Assembly (NCBI GenBank): GCA_025403435.1
Contig: JAJQZP010000047.1
Location: 1,178,001-1,242,000 of the forward strand
From: Artocarpus heterophyllus
Lineage: Eukaryota; Streptophyta; Magnoliopsida; Rosales; Moraceae
Length of the DNA stretch: 64,000 nucleotides
Direction: 5' to 3'
The notes beneath the pieces are model-generated. The model was not told the origin of the DNA and made no database searches. It was given only the letters and a program-made list of their open reading frames with translations. Position numbers and translations under genes: made by a program. This document shows positions 23,852 to 36,288 of this stretch, one piece after another (the stretch's first letter is position 1; each line of letters opens with the position of its first letter).

Positions 23852-24754
23852 TTAGGTTAATTTCACCTTTAACTCCTGATTATGCAATATATTTCAGTTT
23901 AGCCCTAAACTTGAAAACACAGCAAATTACACTTGTGAATTATCATCTTGTCCCAATTTGACCCTTTCGTCAATAAATTCGTTAAATGTTAATAGATTGT
24001 AGTGCATGATTCTCACATACTTGTCCAATAAAGTGCATCTTAGACAAATCATATTTACAAGTGTTTGGCGCTTGAATTCTATACTTCTTCTTTTAAACCT
24101 TAAAAATCATTCTTCCTTAAGTATTTTACTACCAGTTCACATGGGGCTAAGCCTCTTTGGTCAGCAAAATTTTTTGCTGTGATTCTCTCTTAACAAGTGC
24201 ATTGAACTTGCTCAAAAAAAAAAAAAAAAAAAAAACTAAAGAACTTGCATTGAACTTGCTATTATTATATTGGCGTGAGGAGCATATTATTGTTTTATTT
24301 TTATATGACTTTGGTCATTTTTTGGTATACCATTAGACAACTTTTTGAAACTATGTTTTCAAGTTTTTTTTTCTTCTTTGTTTATATTTTTATTTTATTT
24401 CAGAAGAATATAAACCCAATATATGATGGAAAAAATTTAGTAAAACTTCTTTAGAAGAAAAAAAAAAGAAAAAAAATTGGCAAAACTTTTATTTAAAAAA
24501 CTATAAAAAAAGTCAAAATTATTAAACTCATATATTGGAGAAGCAAATTATTAAAATATATGTTGAAAAGATATATAAAGCCAAAAGATCAAAATGGTCA
24601 TTTCTAACAATCCGTTACAAATTTAATGGATTTAATAACGGAAAGCCAAAAATGGGATAAATTACATAGTTTAAGGGTGTGGTTTGCTACGTTTAAAAGT
24701 TCATGGCTCAAAATATAATAAGTTGCACAGTTTAAGGGCTAATTAAAAATATAA
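23852..24754. mobile_element. Long-TIR Mutator-like MITE
   Basis: Roughly 130 bp at each end are inverted copies of each other. Shared words in the same order include TTTAACT/TTAAACT, TTAGCCCT/TTAGCCCTT, AGCAAATTACAC/AGCAAACCACAC and GTCCCAATTT/TCCCATTTTT. Outer flanks are AATTTAAGT (23843-23851) and AATTTAAAT (24755-24763), 8 of 9 identical, fitting the 9-bp duplication of Mutator-type elements. There is no transposase. An internal A-run (about 24210-24236) is bracketed by a duplicated TGCATTGAACTTGCT. Confidence 0.65.
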
Positions 24755-24763
24755 AATTTAAAT

Positions 24764-26105
24764 TAAAGGACATATGTCAGTAATTTTACAATAATCAAAT
24801 TACATAAATGGTATTCAGAATGACCCATTGGAATTATGTATCTAAGTAAATAACTTATTTCTTATTCTAAATCCTTTTTTTAGAATCCAACCTAATCTAA
24901 GTCTTGTCATTTCCGATTATGCATAAATAAACATACCGTTAGGCTTAGGTATGCTTGTCTGCGTATTGGGCTTGACCTGCCACAACCGTATGTCATATGC
25001 TTGTGCCAGTCCATGACTCAAAAGTTTGGGCACAATCCCATCTTTACTCTCCTATTGTGCTCTTGCCTATAACGTACCCGACAAAACAAGTTCAACAATC
25101 CCTTGAGTTCTTTCTATAGACTCTTTTCAATAATAAAATTCTCATTATATTACAACACGATTTAAATTAAATGATACAAAAAAAATTCAAAGTAAAATAA
25201 AATAAATGTTTGTGTAAGACATCTATGTATATATATTTGATTTTACAAATCTATGATATGTTAACATAAAAGAAAACGATCATTACATTTTCAAACCTAA
25301 GATTTGTGCTCCTTGTCCTCGGAGGGACGTGTCATTCTTAAATATTTTTCATGTCGTGCTGGCCACGTGGTCAAAATATGATCCGAATATGGCCCTTTTC
25401 CCACTTGTATTGTGCTTGATCTCTATAATACTGACGTAAATTAGTTGGTATACTTTTTTTTTTTTTACTACCTCTATTGTATTTTATTATTTTTATCTCT
25501 TTAATCCATATCATTTCTCCTAATTCAAAAAACAAAATACCTTTAAATAATCTATATTTGCCTAACTCTGACCCAAAATATTGTGAAACAATAGTGTTTT
25601 TATATTTATCAAAAGTGATAAGTTTTAAATTTTCTTACAGAAGTGGAAAAATTGAAAACAATGCTACATAAGTAGTATTTCTCAAATTGACCCGTCTATA
25701 CCACGTTAACCTCGTGTCACATGCCATATTAGGCTCAAAAAGTTTAGTCAAAATGCCCTTTCCCCCTCTTGTTGTGCTTCGTTTAGACGAAAATAGACGT
25801 CCCAACTCAATTGACTTCTCTATTTTTTTTTTTCCTTTTTTCCAACTTTGGATGGAGATTTGGGCCAAGATTACCATTGGACTGTATATAACCATGACAT
25901 CTCTAACTTTAAATATATAAATTTGTTGTGTTTATATTGAAACATAATTCTGGTTCTTATAACTTTTGCTTAATAGACCGGTCGATAAGAATATTTTCGT
26001 GACCACACTTGAAATTTATTGTGTATTCTACGTAAGGATCCTTTTTAAAACCACATTGATCTCTAAATATGATTCTTCTAACAGATTTTTTTTTAAAGTT
26101 TTTTT
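24764..26105. other. Intergenic DNA without recognised genes
   Basis: AT-rich, with T-runs at about 25450 and 25825. Short frames near 25477-25920 lack family motifs. Two stretches (about 25350-25420 and 25690-25780) look loosely similar to each other and may be an old duplication. Confidence 0.45.
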
Positions 26106-26110
26106 TTAAT

Positions 26111-26220
26111 ATATCGGGGAGAGAAAATGCTGCCTACTTTTGAATAGAGCTAAACGTAACTCGAACCCTCAACCTATGATTGGGGTGGAGGACTTACAAC
26201 CAACTAAACTACCGTATCTA
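26111..26220 (-). mobile_element. tRNA-related SINE, minus orientation
   Basis: The complement reads TTTAGTTGGTTGTAAG near its start, resembling an RNA polymerase III box A (TRGYNNAGYNGG), then GGTTCGAGTTA, matching box B (GGTTCGANNCC). It ends toward a T-rich tract on the plus strand, i.e. an A-rich tail in its own sense. The same sequence in the other orientation is at 26806-26985. Confidence 0.65.
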
Positions 26221-26805
26221 TCTTTTTTTTTTTAAAAGTTAAATGACTATTGCAAAAGAATTTTAATATTCAATTCCATAGGAATGTACTTCTATCTTTT
26301 CTTGTGGAATTTAAAATTCAATATATATCATAAATGGCGTGTCATGTATTTACGATTTATGATTCCAATTTAACTTGAGCATAATAAATTTAACATTAAA
26401 TAGAGAAGATAAAAGGAAAAAAATACCAAAAGGAGGCCCGGGAAAAAAAAGGATAACAAATAAGGAGGGAGGGAGCGAGAGAGAGGGGGAAAAGAATTTG
26501 AAACAGTATAAGGTTTGCACGATATAATCGATTTAATTTGAAACAGAAAGGGTAACAATTTTTCATTTGCTTTTAGATAAAAAAACAGTGTCTCCATTTC
26601 CGCAAAAAGCACAAAGAAGACCTTAACTAGCAATCAACTTGAGTTGAAACAAACGATTAGACCTTTTTTTTCTTTGTTCTGATTTATGCTCTTTTAGTCT
26701 TGTATATTAAACAACATATCATAATGGACGTTTGGACCTATGTTAACACCCATAATGAATATAAAACAATTAATCAAAGGAATTAAACAAACCCAAAAAA
26801 GACAA

Positions 26806-26985
26806 ATGAGGACAGCTTAGTTGGTTGTAAGTCCCTCCAACTTAGCCGTAGGTTGAGGTTTGAATCACGTTTAGCCTTACTCAAAAGTAAGTCCCTCCAC
26901 CTTAGCCGTAGGTTGAGGTTTGAGTCACGTTTAGCCTTACTAAAAAATAAGTAGCATTCTCCCTCTTTTTATATAAAAAAAAAAA
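26806..26985 (+). mobile_element. tRNA-related SINE with duplicated box B segment
   Basis: Box A-like AGCTTAGTTGGT is at 26814-26825 and box B-like GGTTTGAATCA at 26857-26867. A tandem duplication of exactly 60 bp (26831-26890 and 26891-26950) gives a second box B (26917-26927). An A-rich tail follows (26980-27000). It is the same family as 26111-26220, which has a single unit. Confidence 0.7.
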
Positions 26986-27004
26986 AACCAAAAAAAAAAA
27001 GAAT

Positions 27005-27439
27005 TTATCCCTCTTCACATTTGATAAACCTTTCATTAACCCAAGCGACCACAATTAATACTAGTCTACCAAATAGAACCGTTGAGTCACTAAGACTATT
27101 CCACGTGCAAATTTAACACAGGGGGGACAGAAAAAACAATCAACGGCTATAAATTAAAAAAATAATAATTAAAAAAACCGTTACACGTAGTAGCCTGTGA
27201 AACTCACACGCTATTCTCCCTTTTTTGCAACGGTCTTGATCAAAGCCAGCTAATTAAGCATAATTCCATTTCCATATATATATATATATATATATATAGA
27301 GAGTCTTATTTTGCATTATCTTCTCGTGCATTTCTTTTAGGTCACTTTCTTTCTCCTTAACATAGAAGTATACTCTCTATAGACAATAATATATCCCATC
27401 TTCTTCTTAGATTGTTTAAACAATACTATATTATCCCAT
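27005..27439 (+). promoter_or_regulatory. Promoter and 5' UTR region of the ENODL gene
   Basis: The 435 bases before the start codon carry a G-box (CCACGTGCAA, near 27102), a CAACGGT MYB-type word near 27227 and a (TA)n run at 27275-27298 that could serve as or overlap the TATA box, about 140 bases before the ATG. CT-rich sequence typical of plant 5' UTRs follows. Word matches only; no functional data. Confidence 0.45.
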
Positions 27440-28713
27440 ATGGCGTCTCAGAGATTTCTGTTGTTGGTATCATTAGTAGTACTTTCTTCTTGCTTTTTAT
27501 TCTCTTCTCAAGCTTACAAATTCTACGTTGGCGGAAAAGATGGTTGGGTTTTGAACCCTTCTGAGAACTTCAATCACTGGGCTGAGAGAAACAGATTCCA
27601 AGTCAATGACACCCTCTGTAAGTGCTTACTTATAATCTTACACATATTTATATATATATATATATGTATATAATCAACTGAACTAATATTTGAAGGCTTT
27701 ATAAAAAAGAAAAATTGTATTTTTGTTGTCCCTGATGAACCCTTTCGATTATTTTTAGTGTACACCAAGTATTTCAACATAAAAATTTTGTTCCTACTCG
27801 CTAGATCAAATCTGAAACCACTATTATTTTATGAAAACATACGATTAAGTTGTTTATTATTATTATTATCATCTTGTTTTGCTTTATTTTTGACATTTTG
27901 TGGCTGATTTATTTATTTATTTGTTTTTGGTAAGACTTCAAGTATAAGAAAGGGTCGGACTCAGTGTTGGTGGTGAACAAAAACGACTTCTACAACTGCA
28001 GCACCAAAAACCCTATTCAGAAACTTGAAGATGGAAATTCCGAGTTCAAATTTGACCGTTCTGGCCCTTTCTTCTTCATCAGTGGCAAAGAAGGAAGCTG
28101 TGAGAAAGGACAGAAGCTCATCGTCGTCGTTTTGGCCGTCAGAACGAAACCAAACACTCCTCCGGCGACTTCTCCTTCCGCCGGAGCTAATCCTCCGGTG
28201 ACTTCTCCAGCACCATCACATTCACCTTCAAGCTCTCCATCTTCATCTCTGTCTCCGTCATCGTCAAAGGCTCCATCCGGAGCTCCGATTAAACCTCCGA
28301 TCAGTTCTCCGGCGACATCTCCGTCGCTGTCTCCTAATCCTCCGGCCAAATCACCAGTTTCAGGTCCGTCGCCATCGTCCTTGCCACCCGCCAATTCACC
28401 GAGCGAATCACCAGTGCCAACGCCGTCAGCCAATTCTCCGGCCAGCTCTCCGGTTTCATCTCCACCGGCCTTTTCGCCTTCTCCGACCACCGAGACACCT
28501 CCTCCTGCCACATCCCCAGAGTCATCTTCGACGACGCCTCCGCCCGCACAGCCCACTCCAACGCCGTCGGGAGGCGAGTCTTCACCTTCGCCGGGGTCTC
28601 AGAACCAGGAGTCAACGAAGAAGTCAAATGCCGTGACCCTAACACCGTTGATCATAACTTCTTCCCTTGCAGTTTTAGCCACTTTGGTTCTCTTTTGGAC
28701 TAATCTTGTCTAA
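27440..28713 (+). CDS. ENODL: Early nodulin-like protein (phytocyanin family), two exons
   Basis: Exons 27440-27617 and 27935-28713, with a 317-bp GT-AG intron, give 318 residues. Residues 1-25 are a signal peptide ending FSSQA. The phytocyanin domain spans about 26-126 (KFYVGGKDGW, NHWAERNRF, FKYKKGSDSV). The structural Cys pair remains (C81 and C115), but the copper positions are replaced: the first His by the GSDSV segment, the ligand Cys by Ser109, the second His by Ser114 and the Met by Gln119. It should therefore not bind copper as plantacyanins do. Residues ~131-289 are a Pro/Ser/Thr/Ala-rich stalk with many SP and AP pairs, the usual substrate for arabinogalactan glycosylation. The hydrophobic tail (about 290-318) suits a GPI anchor. 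In this family such proteins sit on the outer plasma membrane and act in wall, vascular or reproductive development. Which paralogue this is cannot be told. The frame is intact. Confidence 0.95.
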
Positions 28714-28723
28714 AGCAGTGACA

Positions 28724-28729
28724 AATAAA
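28724..28729 (+). terminator. Poly(A) signal candidate of the ENODL gene
   Basis: AATAAA, 11 bases after the stop codon, followed by a T-rich region. Its short distance makes it only one of several possible signals. Confidence 0.35.
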
Positions 28730-30226
28730 TGATTTACGTAAGTAGAGCGGCTTTTCGTGAGTGAATATTATTATTACTATTATTATTATTTTTCTAATGG
28801 AATTTTTATGAGTGAATTTTACATAGGGTTTATAGTTTTTTTTCTTTGTTAATAATTTTTTTTATTTTTAAATTAATTTTTTTTTAGATCAAAGATGCAT
28901 CATGCATATTTGTTCAGTTGTGATTCACTGAATTCTCTCATACTTTGACTTTGTCATAAATACATATATATTTTATGTACACATATGTGTAATTTCCTTT
29001 TAGAATAATATATGCATCTATTTTATAAATTGTCGTTCTCTCTTCTTCATATGTTACATGTGTACATATGTTAGACACATTTGACATGTATACATCCATA
29101 TTACAAATATTTCTCATCTTATGTAATATATATATATATATATCGTCTACCGTTTGTCATTATTATATAAATAAGTAAAATAAAAAATTTTTAGTATTTC
29201 TTTTTCTCTGTTTTATACAAATAAAGGTTGGATTTTATTAAATGAGGTCATCATGGACCAAATGAGCATCAATGTAATCTGGAAAAAGTCTTCCAACTGC
29301 CTTTTTACAAAAAAAAAAAAAAAAAAAGAGCCTTCCGATTAGTAGAATAAGTATAACATGTATTTGAAGATAAGGAAAACTAATATTTGATTTAAAGAAA
29401 ACCATACTTTGTTGCACAAATGAGAAACAAAGAATTTCTAGAAGAAAAAAATACGAACAGAATTCCAAATAGTGGTAATTTTAATGGGTTAATAATAATT
29501 AAACATTATCAAATTATGAGGGATCTGAATTGCCTTAACGTGGAGCCCTTAGGCACTTGAGAAGCACTTATTTAAATATTTATGATTATTATATTTGGAA
29601 GAAGTTAATGATAAAATAATGAAAAAGCTTGGAAAGTAAATTCCCTTATTTTTTTAAGACACTGGACATTAACCTTTAATTTCCACAATGAATACGTTTC
29701 TTCATTGAAAGGATTTCATACATATTAAGCGTACGTTAAAGAAAGTAAATAAAGAATTAAATCTTTGAGCGGTTAAAAAAAGAAAGGAAAAATCAGGGGG
29801 ATAAAAGAGAGGTGGATTTGTTTCAAGAGTGATTGTGTAGTTAAAAAGCAAAAGAATTTCTTCTTGTGGAATGCCAAATTTATGTTAATTAGAAGAACTT
29901 ATTTGTAATATAACATCAAATTATTAGACGGATTTACGAGCATTTTGGTCTTTATATATTTGTATCTTTATTGTTTGAATGGGTATTAGCTTATTGGGTA
30001 GTAATATATGAAATTGACGGATTTTCTTAAGACAACTGTTAGTTTTTATTTACTTTTAATTCATTTTTATTCGGAAAATATCATCTTTTCCGAGTTCAAT
30101 AAAAATTACTTGTGCTAGTATGATTATGTACGTTAGGTATCAGGTGCAACGGCAAACGGAAATCTCAACACCGCATTAAAAAAAAAAAAAAAAATCAGTT
30201 CAGATTGACTTAACTAAAGTGAAGTA
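28730..30226. other. 3' flank and intergenic DNA
   Basis: Holds an ATT trinucleotide repeat (28766-28790), (TA)n at about 29128-29143, and A-runs at about 29308 and 30178. No gene recognised. Confidence 0.5.
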
Positions 30227-30235
30227 TTTAATTAG

Positions 30236-31128
30236 AGAATGCTATGATAAGACTCTCTTAAAAGGTCTTCTCCATAAGATCATTTTTGGGCCATTAAATT
30301 TAATCCAATCATTCAAAAAACTCAATTCCACCAAATAACAATAAAGTCTTCCATACATAATCAAAAATAAAATTAAAATTTAAAAACCTAAAAATTAACA
30401 AAAATATAAAAAAAGAAGAAAAGAAAAAACATTGAACAAAAAACTCCACCCGGAAGCTTTTTGTTGTGGAATCAGTTGCCACCACCAACGGTGGTTGCGA
30501 CTTTGGCAGCAGAGCTTCGTGACGTTGGTGTCGGATTCGTGACCCAACGATGGAGAGACATGGGAAGGAGCAACAAATCAACATGAAGGTCAAGGGGGCG
30601 TGATGGAGAGACGGTGGAGGAGTAGCGGATCGACTTCTTCGCACCCATCACCATCGCAAGCCCGTCGCCACGGAGATTGCCCATATGCCAGAATCATGAT
30701 TTCCTTTTTTTTTTTTCTTTCTAAAATTAACCATTTTTCCGACGAAATAGCGAAGGAGTCTCGATCTCTGTAGTTACAACTTGTGACCTCCGTGCGATTT
30801 CCGATGGTGGTAGATCTATTGCTGCAATTCACCGACAAGCTCCATAACGTCTGCCTCTCCTCACGAAGTTCTGCATCCAGCCGTTGATCGGGCTAGCGAA
30901 ACAGTCTAGCGACCGTGACTCGCCGTCGCCCGCGACGATGAAGGAGATTTGATCTCCTTTTCTCCTTTTTTTTTTTTTTTAGATTTCTAATAAATTAGAT
31001 TGGGTGTCGTTAGCTTCATTAAAACAATGGTAAACTTGTTTATTTTCTAGTACTACATGTAGATCTAATGGCTAATAAACGAGTCTTCTCAATACGAGTT
31101 TTTAATAGATCTTATCAAAGCATTTCCC
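30236..31128. mobile_element. Mutator-like element, Pack-MULE candidate
   Basis: An 893-bp element flanked by a perfect 9-bp repeat ATTTAATTA (30227-30235 and 31129-31137). About 65 bp at each end are inverted repeats: GAGAATGCTATGATAAGA on the left, GGGAAATGCTTTGATAAGA on the complement of the right, with matches continuing to a CCATTA word. Nine-base duplications and long TIRs are typical of Mutator-like elements. The interior (30470-30960) is distinctly GC-rich against AT-rich surroundings, with overlapping frames on the minus strand (30309-30644, 30472-30684, 30590-30838). This is what a captured gene fragment would look like. I do not recognise the source and there is no transposase. Confidence 0.75.
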
Positions 31129-31137
31129 ATTTAATTA

Positions 31138-34100
31138 ATACCTTTTTTACAACTTTTTTTAATCCCATTCTCAATTATTCTTCTTAACTTTACTTTCAAT
31201 TTCTTAAATAATTATTGGATGTCACTACGCACAGTCATATTCATATTTTAGACCGATTTAAGAAATTTAAGCATGTTTTAGCAAAAGAATATAAAACAGT
31301 TTCAATATGAGTTAGCAAACAACTTGTTATTGTTATTATTTTTTGGTAATGAATGCATGCACCTCCCAAAACAGAAGGAAATAATATTAGAAGTGTGAAA
31401 AATATATGAAGCTACTTAATCAGAATAAACGGTGCAAAGAGTAATTAACTATTCTTATTAATTTAAGATAAAATTAAGAGCAACTTCTTGCGGCAGAATT
31501 CTACCACGTCTTATTCTTATTCCTTACAAAGGAAGAATTATTATTATTATTATATATACATATATATATGCACAAATGACTCATTTTCTTGGCGTGGTGA
31601 TTTTGGGACTTTGTTCACAAATTAACATTGCTAGCTGGCCAACCGTTACGATTAATTTTGGCGTTTATCTCTTCATGATGCTTTTTCTGGTAGATGAAAC
31701 GCAGGTGTTCTATTGCATTTCTCGAAGGATACGCATTACATTTTAGACATGGGTTGGATTGATTACAAATATTCACTCAACTTCAACGTGCTCACGAACT
31801 TCAAAACGTAATACATGTTTCAAAAAAACTCTTTTTGTTAAAACTTTTAATGAAATTGAATACATAATTAAAGTTTGGTACATAATAAAGGAGTACTTTT
31901 GTAAGTCTATCATGTTTAAAATTAATTTGAATTTAAAAAATTAACGCAACTTAAAAATTTTAAATGTTAAAAATATAAACTAAAAAACCTTTAAAAAATT
32001 TTAGAACAAAAATTCTTTTCTTTCACTTTTTATGTGATTACATCAGGATGTGTTAATAATCTAACAGTTTATTAAATTGTTCAATAATCTTCATTATTTG
32101 CGTGATATTATATCATTTATCCTCAAAATCATAATTTAATAAGTTTTTTGGTTAATTTTTTATAGCTCAGTTAAAAATAAATATTGTATTTTAAAGTTTT
32201 AAGGGACAAAATATTACAATGCCTAACTAATCCATAATAGCTTAAAAACCAGGGATATCTAAAGTCTGAGTAACCCTTTTTCACGTGATGTAGTTTTGGA
32301 AGCCTCGTATAATTTTTTTTATTTCTTGTTATTTTTATTTTTGGCTAATGAGAAGGACATGACACGTATAGTTGATCAGGACAAATAGACAGTGGACCTT
32401 TTAAAAACGTCCACGGCATCATAAGCCACGGACGATGCCTGTGTACGACATGGACTTTTTAGCGTCGCTTTATGTACACGGTTATGCCACTGCCTCGCCA
32501 AACTTTGGAGCATTATATACGTAATGTGATGTTTGACAAAATATAACCTCTCGTCCAAACTTTTAGACGTTATAATATAAAATTTTATCATATTATAGTG
32601 ATTATAAAAAGCAAATTATAATCTAAAATTCTTACATCTTTTCAGTTTAAAAATTTTTCTTCTAACTATATTTTCAAATTAACTTTTTTTTTAAAATAAA
32701 AAAAAAACTCTTAAGATAAAAAAAATTTCTTTTTTTTTAGGATTAATTTTACAACAATCTACCTTAAAATTTACAACGCATGAGTAAAATATATATAAGA
32801 TATTTCATATTACAATAATGAATTTACTCAAACTTTCACTTATGCAATTCTAATGCAATTTAGTAGTTTCATCTTTCAAGGACATTCTTCGTTAAATGGC
32901 AAGAAAATTGGGAAAGAGAAATTTCTTATCATTTAAGAAATATATGAGTATTTAGAAAACGACTTTTATGCACTCCAAGTAACAATAATATTAGTTTGAA
33001 CTCGTAAACAATCCTTCAACACTCCCCCTCACCAAGGAATCGGGAACTTTTGTGCTGTTGCACCGCTGAAGAAAGTTCTCTAAAGTGTCACTGCATTATT
33101 TCATCAGTCCCAGTTAAACAACAGTAACGAGCTACTAGGTAGAGATATCATGTCATGCACCAAAAAAAATTGAGACAACTTATGTGGCATCGAGTAGTTA
33201 AAAGGAACGGTAATAGTCCTCACTAATATCACCAGTAAAACATCACCAAATTCAGCTTAATTACTAATTTATGTGCCTCTTTTTATTTTATTTTTGATAG
33301 AAAATATGCCTAGCTATTTTTATGTTGCTTTTAATTTTACAAATGACCGCATGTAATGATAGGTTATTACATGCCTGTTAATTACAAAACTAGATGTGGA
33401 GCTATCCTACTATCATTCCTGCAATTAAATTTAAACATCCTATTGAATTTTTAAAGTATTTGAGCATTTAGTTCCTCTTCATGTGCTAATATTAAAGTTG
33501 AGAAAATTGAGACTGTAAATATGAACTCCTTGATGTGTATGCGCACGCGTTTTTTTTTTTTTTTTTGGTAGGGGCTTGATGTGTATGTTTTATTTGGTAT
33601 AATATGAAGAATAATTTTCTGCATTTGTCTCAAACTTATCAACATACCTCAAATACTCAAGTTTTCTATTAAGTCATTATGTAGAAATCTATTATAGAAC
33701 CTATTTATTTTATATTTCGTTAATTAAATGTAAGTAAATTTCTAAATGAAAGCTTATATAGGTAAAACACCACTAGTCCCAGATAGAGTTGCTATACTCG
33801 AAATGTATATGTACAACAATGATGGCAACTTTTCAAGCTAAATAATTCAATACGATAATGACGGGCTAGTTTCATATTTTTTTTTCCGCTTTTTTTAATA
33901 CTTCATTTATGAAGTTCTTATTATAGGCTGTCAACGTTGTCATACATGTGGACCAGGGACCTGGCAGATAATGGCAGGAGGGCATCCATGTGTGATCTTC
34001 AAGAATTTAAAAGTGCAAGTTGAAGTAAGGAAAAAATGTTGTTTATTATATGTTCTAAATTAATTATAATCTTATACGTCATTTACTAATTTTGTAACTG

Positions 34101-34386
34101 ATGATTTTTATATAGTCTTACGTGTCAATATCCACACCTTAGACTTGACACGTAGTTGACGACAAATAGGCCACAAGGCATCTCCGGCGTTCACATCCAA
34201 TTTGCTATTCAAACATTGACTTTACGGGCATGCCACCGCTTGGATTTATGCAAAGTGATAGCGATGGGAACACTGCAAAATATGGAAAAGATAACGATCT
34301 AGATTAATCATTAAATATTATTAATTTGATCAATTAATTTTAATTGTTATATTTAATACAGTCTGTTGATGCCTAGCTTCTGGTCA
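31138..34386. other. Intergenic DNA without recognised genes
   Basis: Mostly AT-rich. Contains (TA)n near 31545-31570 and a T-run at 33550. A GC-richer patch at 32400-32520 repeats CCACGG words. Short frames here lack motifs. No RNA gene seen. Confidence 0.5.
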
Positions 34387-34391
34387 ACACT

Positions 34392-36288
34392 TATAATACC
34401 TTTGAATTTTAAAGTAAAGTTAATTATGTTAAATTTAATTATTAAATATGTTAGTGTAAATTTTGTTGATAATTTTAGTTATCTGAAGATTTTGTTGCAT
34501 TTGTCATATTTAAAAATTTAAATTTTAGTGTTAAATACCAAATGATATTTTATCCCACACTTTCTTCATATTTACGAAAATGCCCTTGAGGCCCTTTCTT
34601 TTTATTTTTCTTTTCCTTTTCTTTTCTTTCACGCTCACTCTCTCTTTCTCTTAGCTCTCTCTCTCGTCTCTCTTTGTGCGAATCTCTCTCCCTCTTTCTT
34701 GCAAAAATTTTCAATCTTAAGCTTTATTCTTGCTGATTTGAAGCCAAGAAACAAGATTGAAGCCTAAAATCCTCTTCAAAATGGTTGATTTGAGGTTAGC
34801 CCTTTTTCCCTCTAAAATTTTGATTTTTGGTTTGAATTTTTATGTATTTTCTAATCTAGAGTTTGGTGAGTTTAAATAATGTTTAATCTAAGCTTGTAGG
34901 CTTTATTTTATCATGAATCTAACCTTTATTTGAACAAAATTTGATTTAATCAAGTTTTGATATTTTTCTTTGATTTTTAAATCAAACGTGAAATTGTGTT
35001 TAAATTTGGAAAAAATGGTCTAAACTTGTTCTACTATGATTTTCTATGCTTTCTGTATGATTCTCATGATCTAGGATTTGAAAAACAGGTTTTAAATTTA
35101 AATTTTGAGCTTGGGGAGGTCGAGACTCGAAGTCTCGGGTCCCCAAATTTTGCTAGTTCGACAGGCCAGATTCATAGGTTCGGCATGTTAGATTCATCAG
35201 GTCTGTAGGCCAAACTTGGGAAAGTTCGGTAGGCTGGTCCTGGTTGGTCTGCAGGCCGAACTGTGTAGTTCGGTAGGCCAATTTAGGGTGTTCGGCAGGC
35301 CGACTGTGGACTTAGAAACTTGTGTTTTTACTACGATTTTCAATGTTTGATGATTCTGAAATGTTACAAAAAGGATTATGATTTTGGATTATGATTATTT
35401 TGAGTCAAAAAGGCACACTGATAATTAAATTAACATAATGATATTTGTTAAATATGATTTATGATCTTAAATATAGTTTTTAAGGTTTTAAACGTATGTG
35501 GAGCGTACGTTGGATTTTATTTGGAGCTTACGTTATTGGATTTTAATGAGGTAGGATATTACTATCCCTTTCTTTCGTAGCTCCTTTTAAATTGTTTTGG
35601 CCAAAGTTTATTTCTTAAATGTCTCTTTTTAAGAATGATTTTCGTCTTTGATTATGAAGAATTGTATTTTGATATTCCTTTTGGATTTCCAAAACCCGTA
35701 CGGTAATGTTTTATCAAGTTGCTTTCAAGTAAGTGTTTTTATTGATTTGTTCAGACTTTGAGATTCATCTCAAATAGAACGGTTTGCGAATAATTATCTA
35801 TTTTTTTTTTATTTTAACTAATTATCCTACTGACCCATCCGCTCACGTTTTCCTGTTTTTAAAATCCCACTTCCAGGTTGAGGAGGAAGGATGGGCCCAG
35901 GATCGAAACCTGACTCTTTGGATTGAAATGGTATTTTCTTTAGAACTGTGGTATGATGCGTGTACTGTACGACTGGTCCTAGTGTTAATATCATTTTCGT
36001 CTCTGTTAATAGTATATTTTAATTTATCTTAGAGACAATGATTTTCAATATTTTTGTGTTATTATTCTTGATATTGTATTTTAATTACCTGCCCACCTTC
36101 GTGGTAAGCATCCACATGACGGTGAATGAGAATAACATTTCCTCCCCACTTTTGTGGCATTCACGTGACGGTGACCACCGATGATATTTACTAATTTTTG
36201 ACGATATTTATTTACTTTTTCTTTAATTACTTCGTTTAATTCAACTTCTTTACCTAAAACTCTCTGACCCCTGCTTCGAGGCGTCACA
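34392..36288 (+). repeat. LTR 1 of the array
   Basis: The most divergent of the three. It lacks two short segments present in LTRs 2 and 3 (near 37236 and 37905) and has its own additions in the CT-rich tract. CGGCAGGCCG-type words are at 35156-35306. Confidence 0.88.
35156..35306 (+). repeat. CGGCAGGCCG-type word cluster, LTR 1
   Basis: Includes GTTCGGTAGGCTGG, TCTGCAGGCCGAAC, GTTCGGTAGGCCAA and GTTCGGCAGGCCGAC, in the same sense relative to the LTR as in the chromovirus. More decayed than the chromovirus array. Confidence 0.75.

Noticed and set aside
26814..26870. Functional tRNA gene
   Set aside because: Box A and B words are present but no cloverleaf, anticodon arm or acceptor pairing could be drawn; a SINE head fits better.
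28017..28645. Minus-strand frames of 179 and 103 codons inside the ENODL gene
   Set aside because: Antisense of the Pro/Ser-rich coding region; low complexity explains their length.
32400..32520. CACTA-type transposon end
   Set aside because: CCACGG and GACG words recall subterminal repeats, but no CACTA terminus or 3-bp duplication was found.
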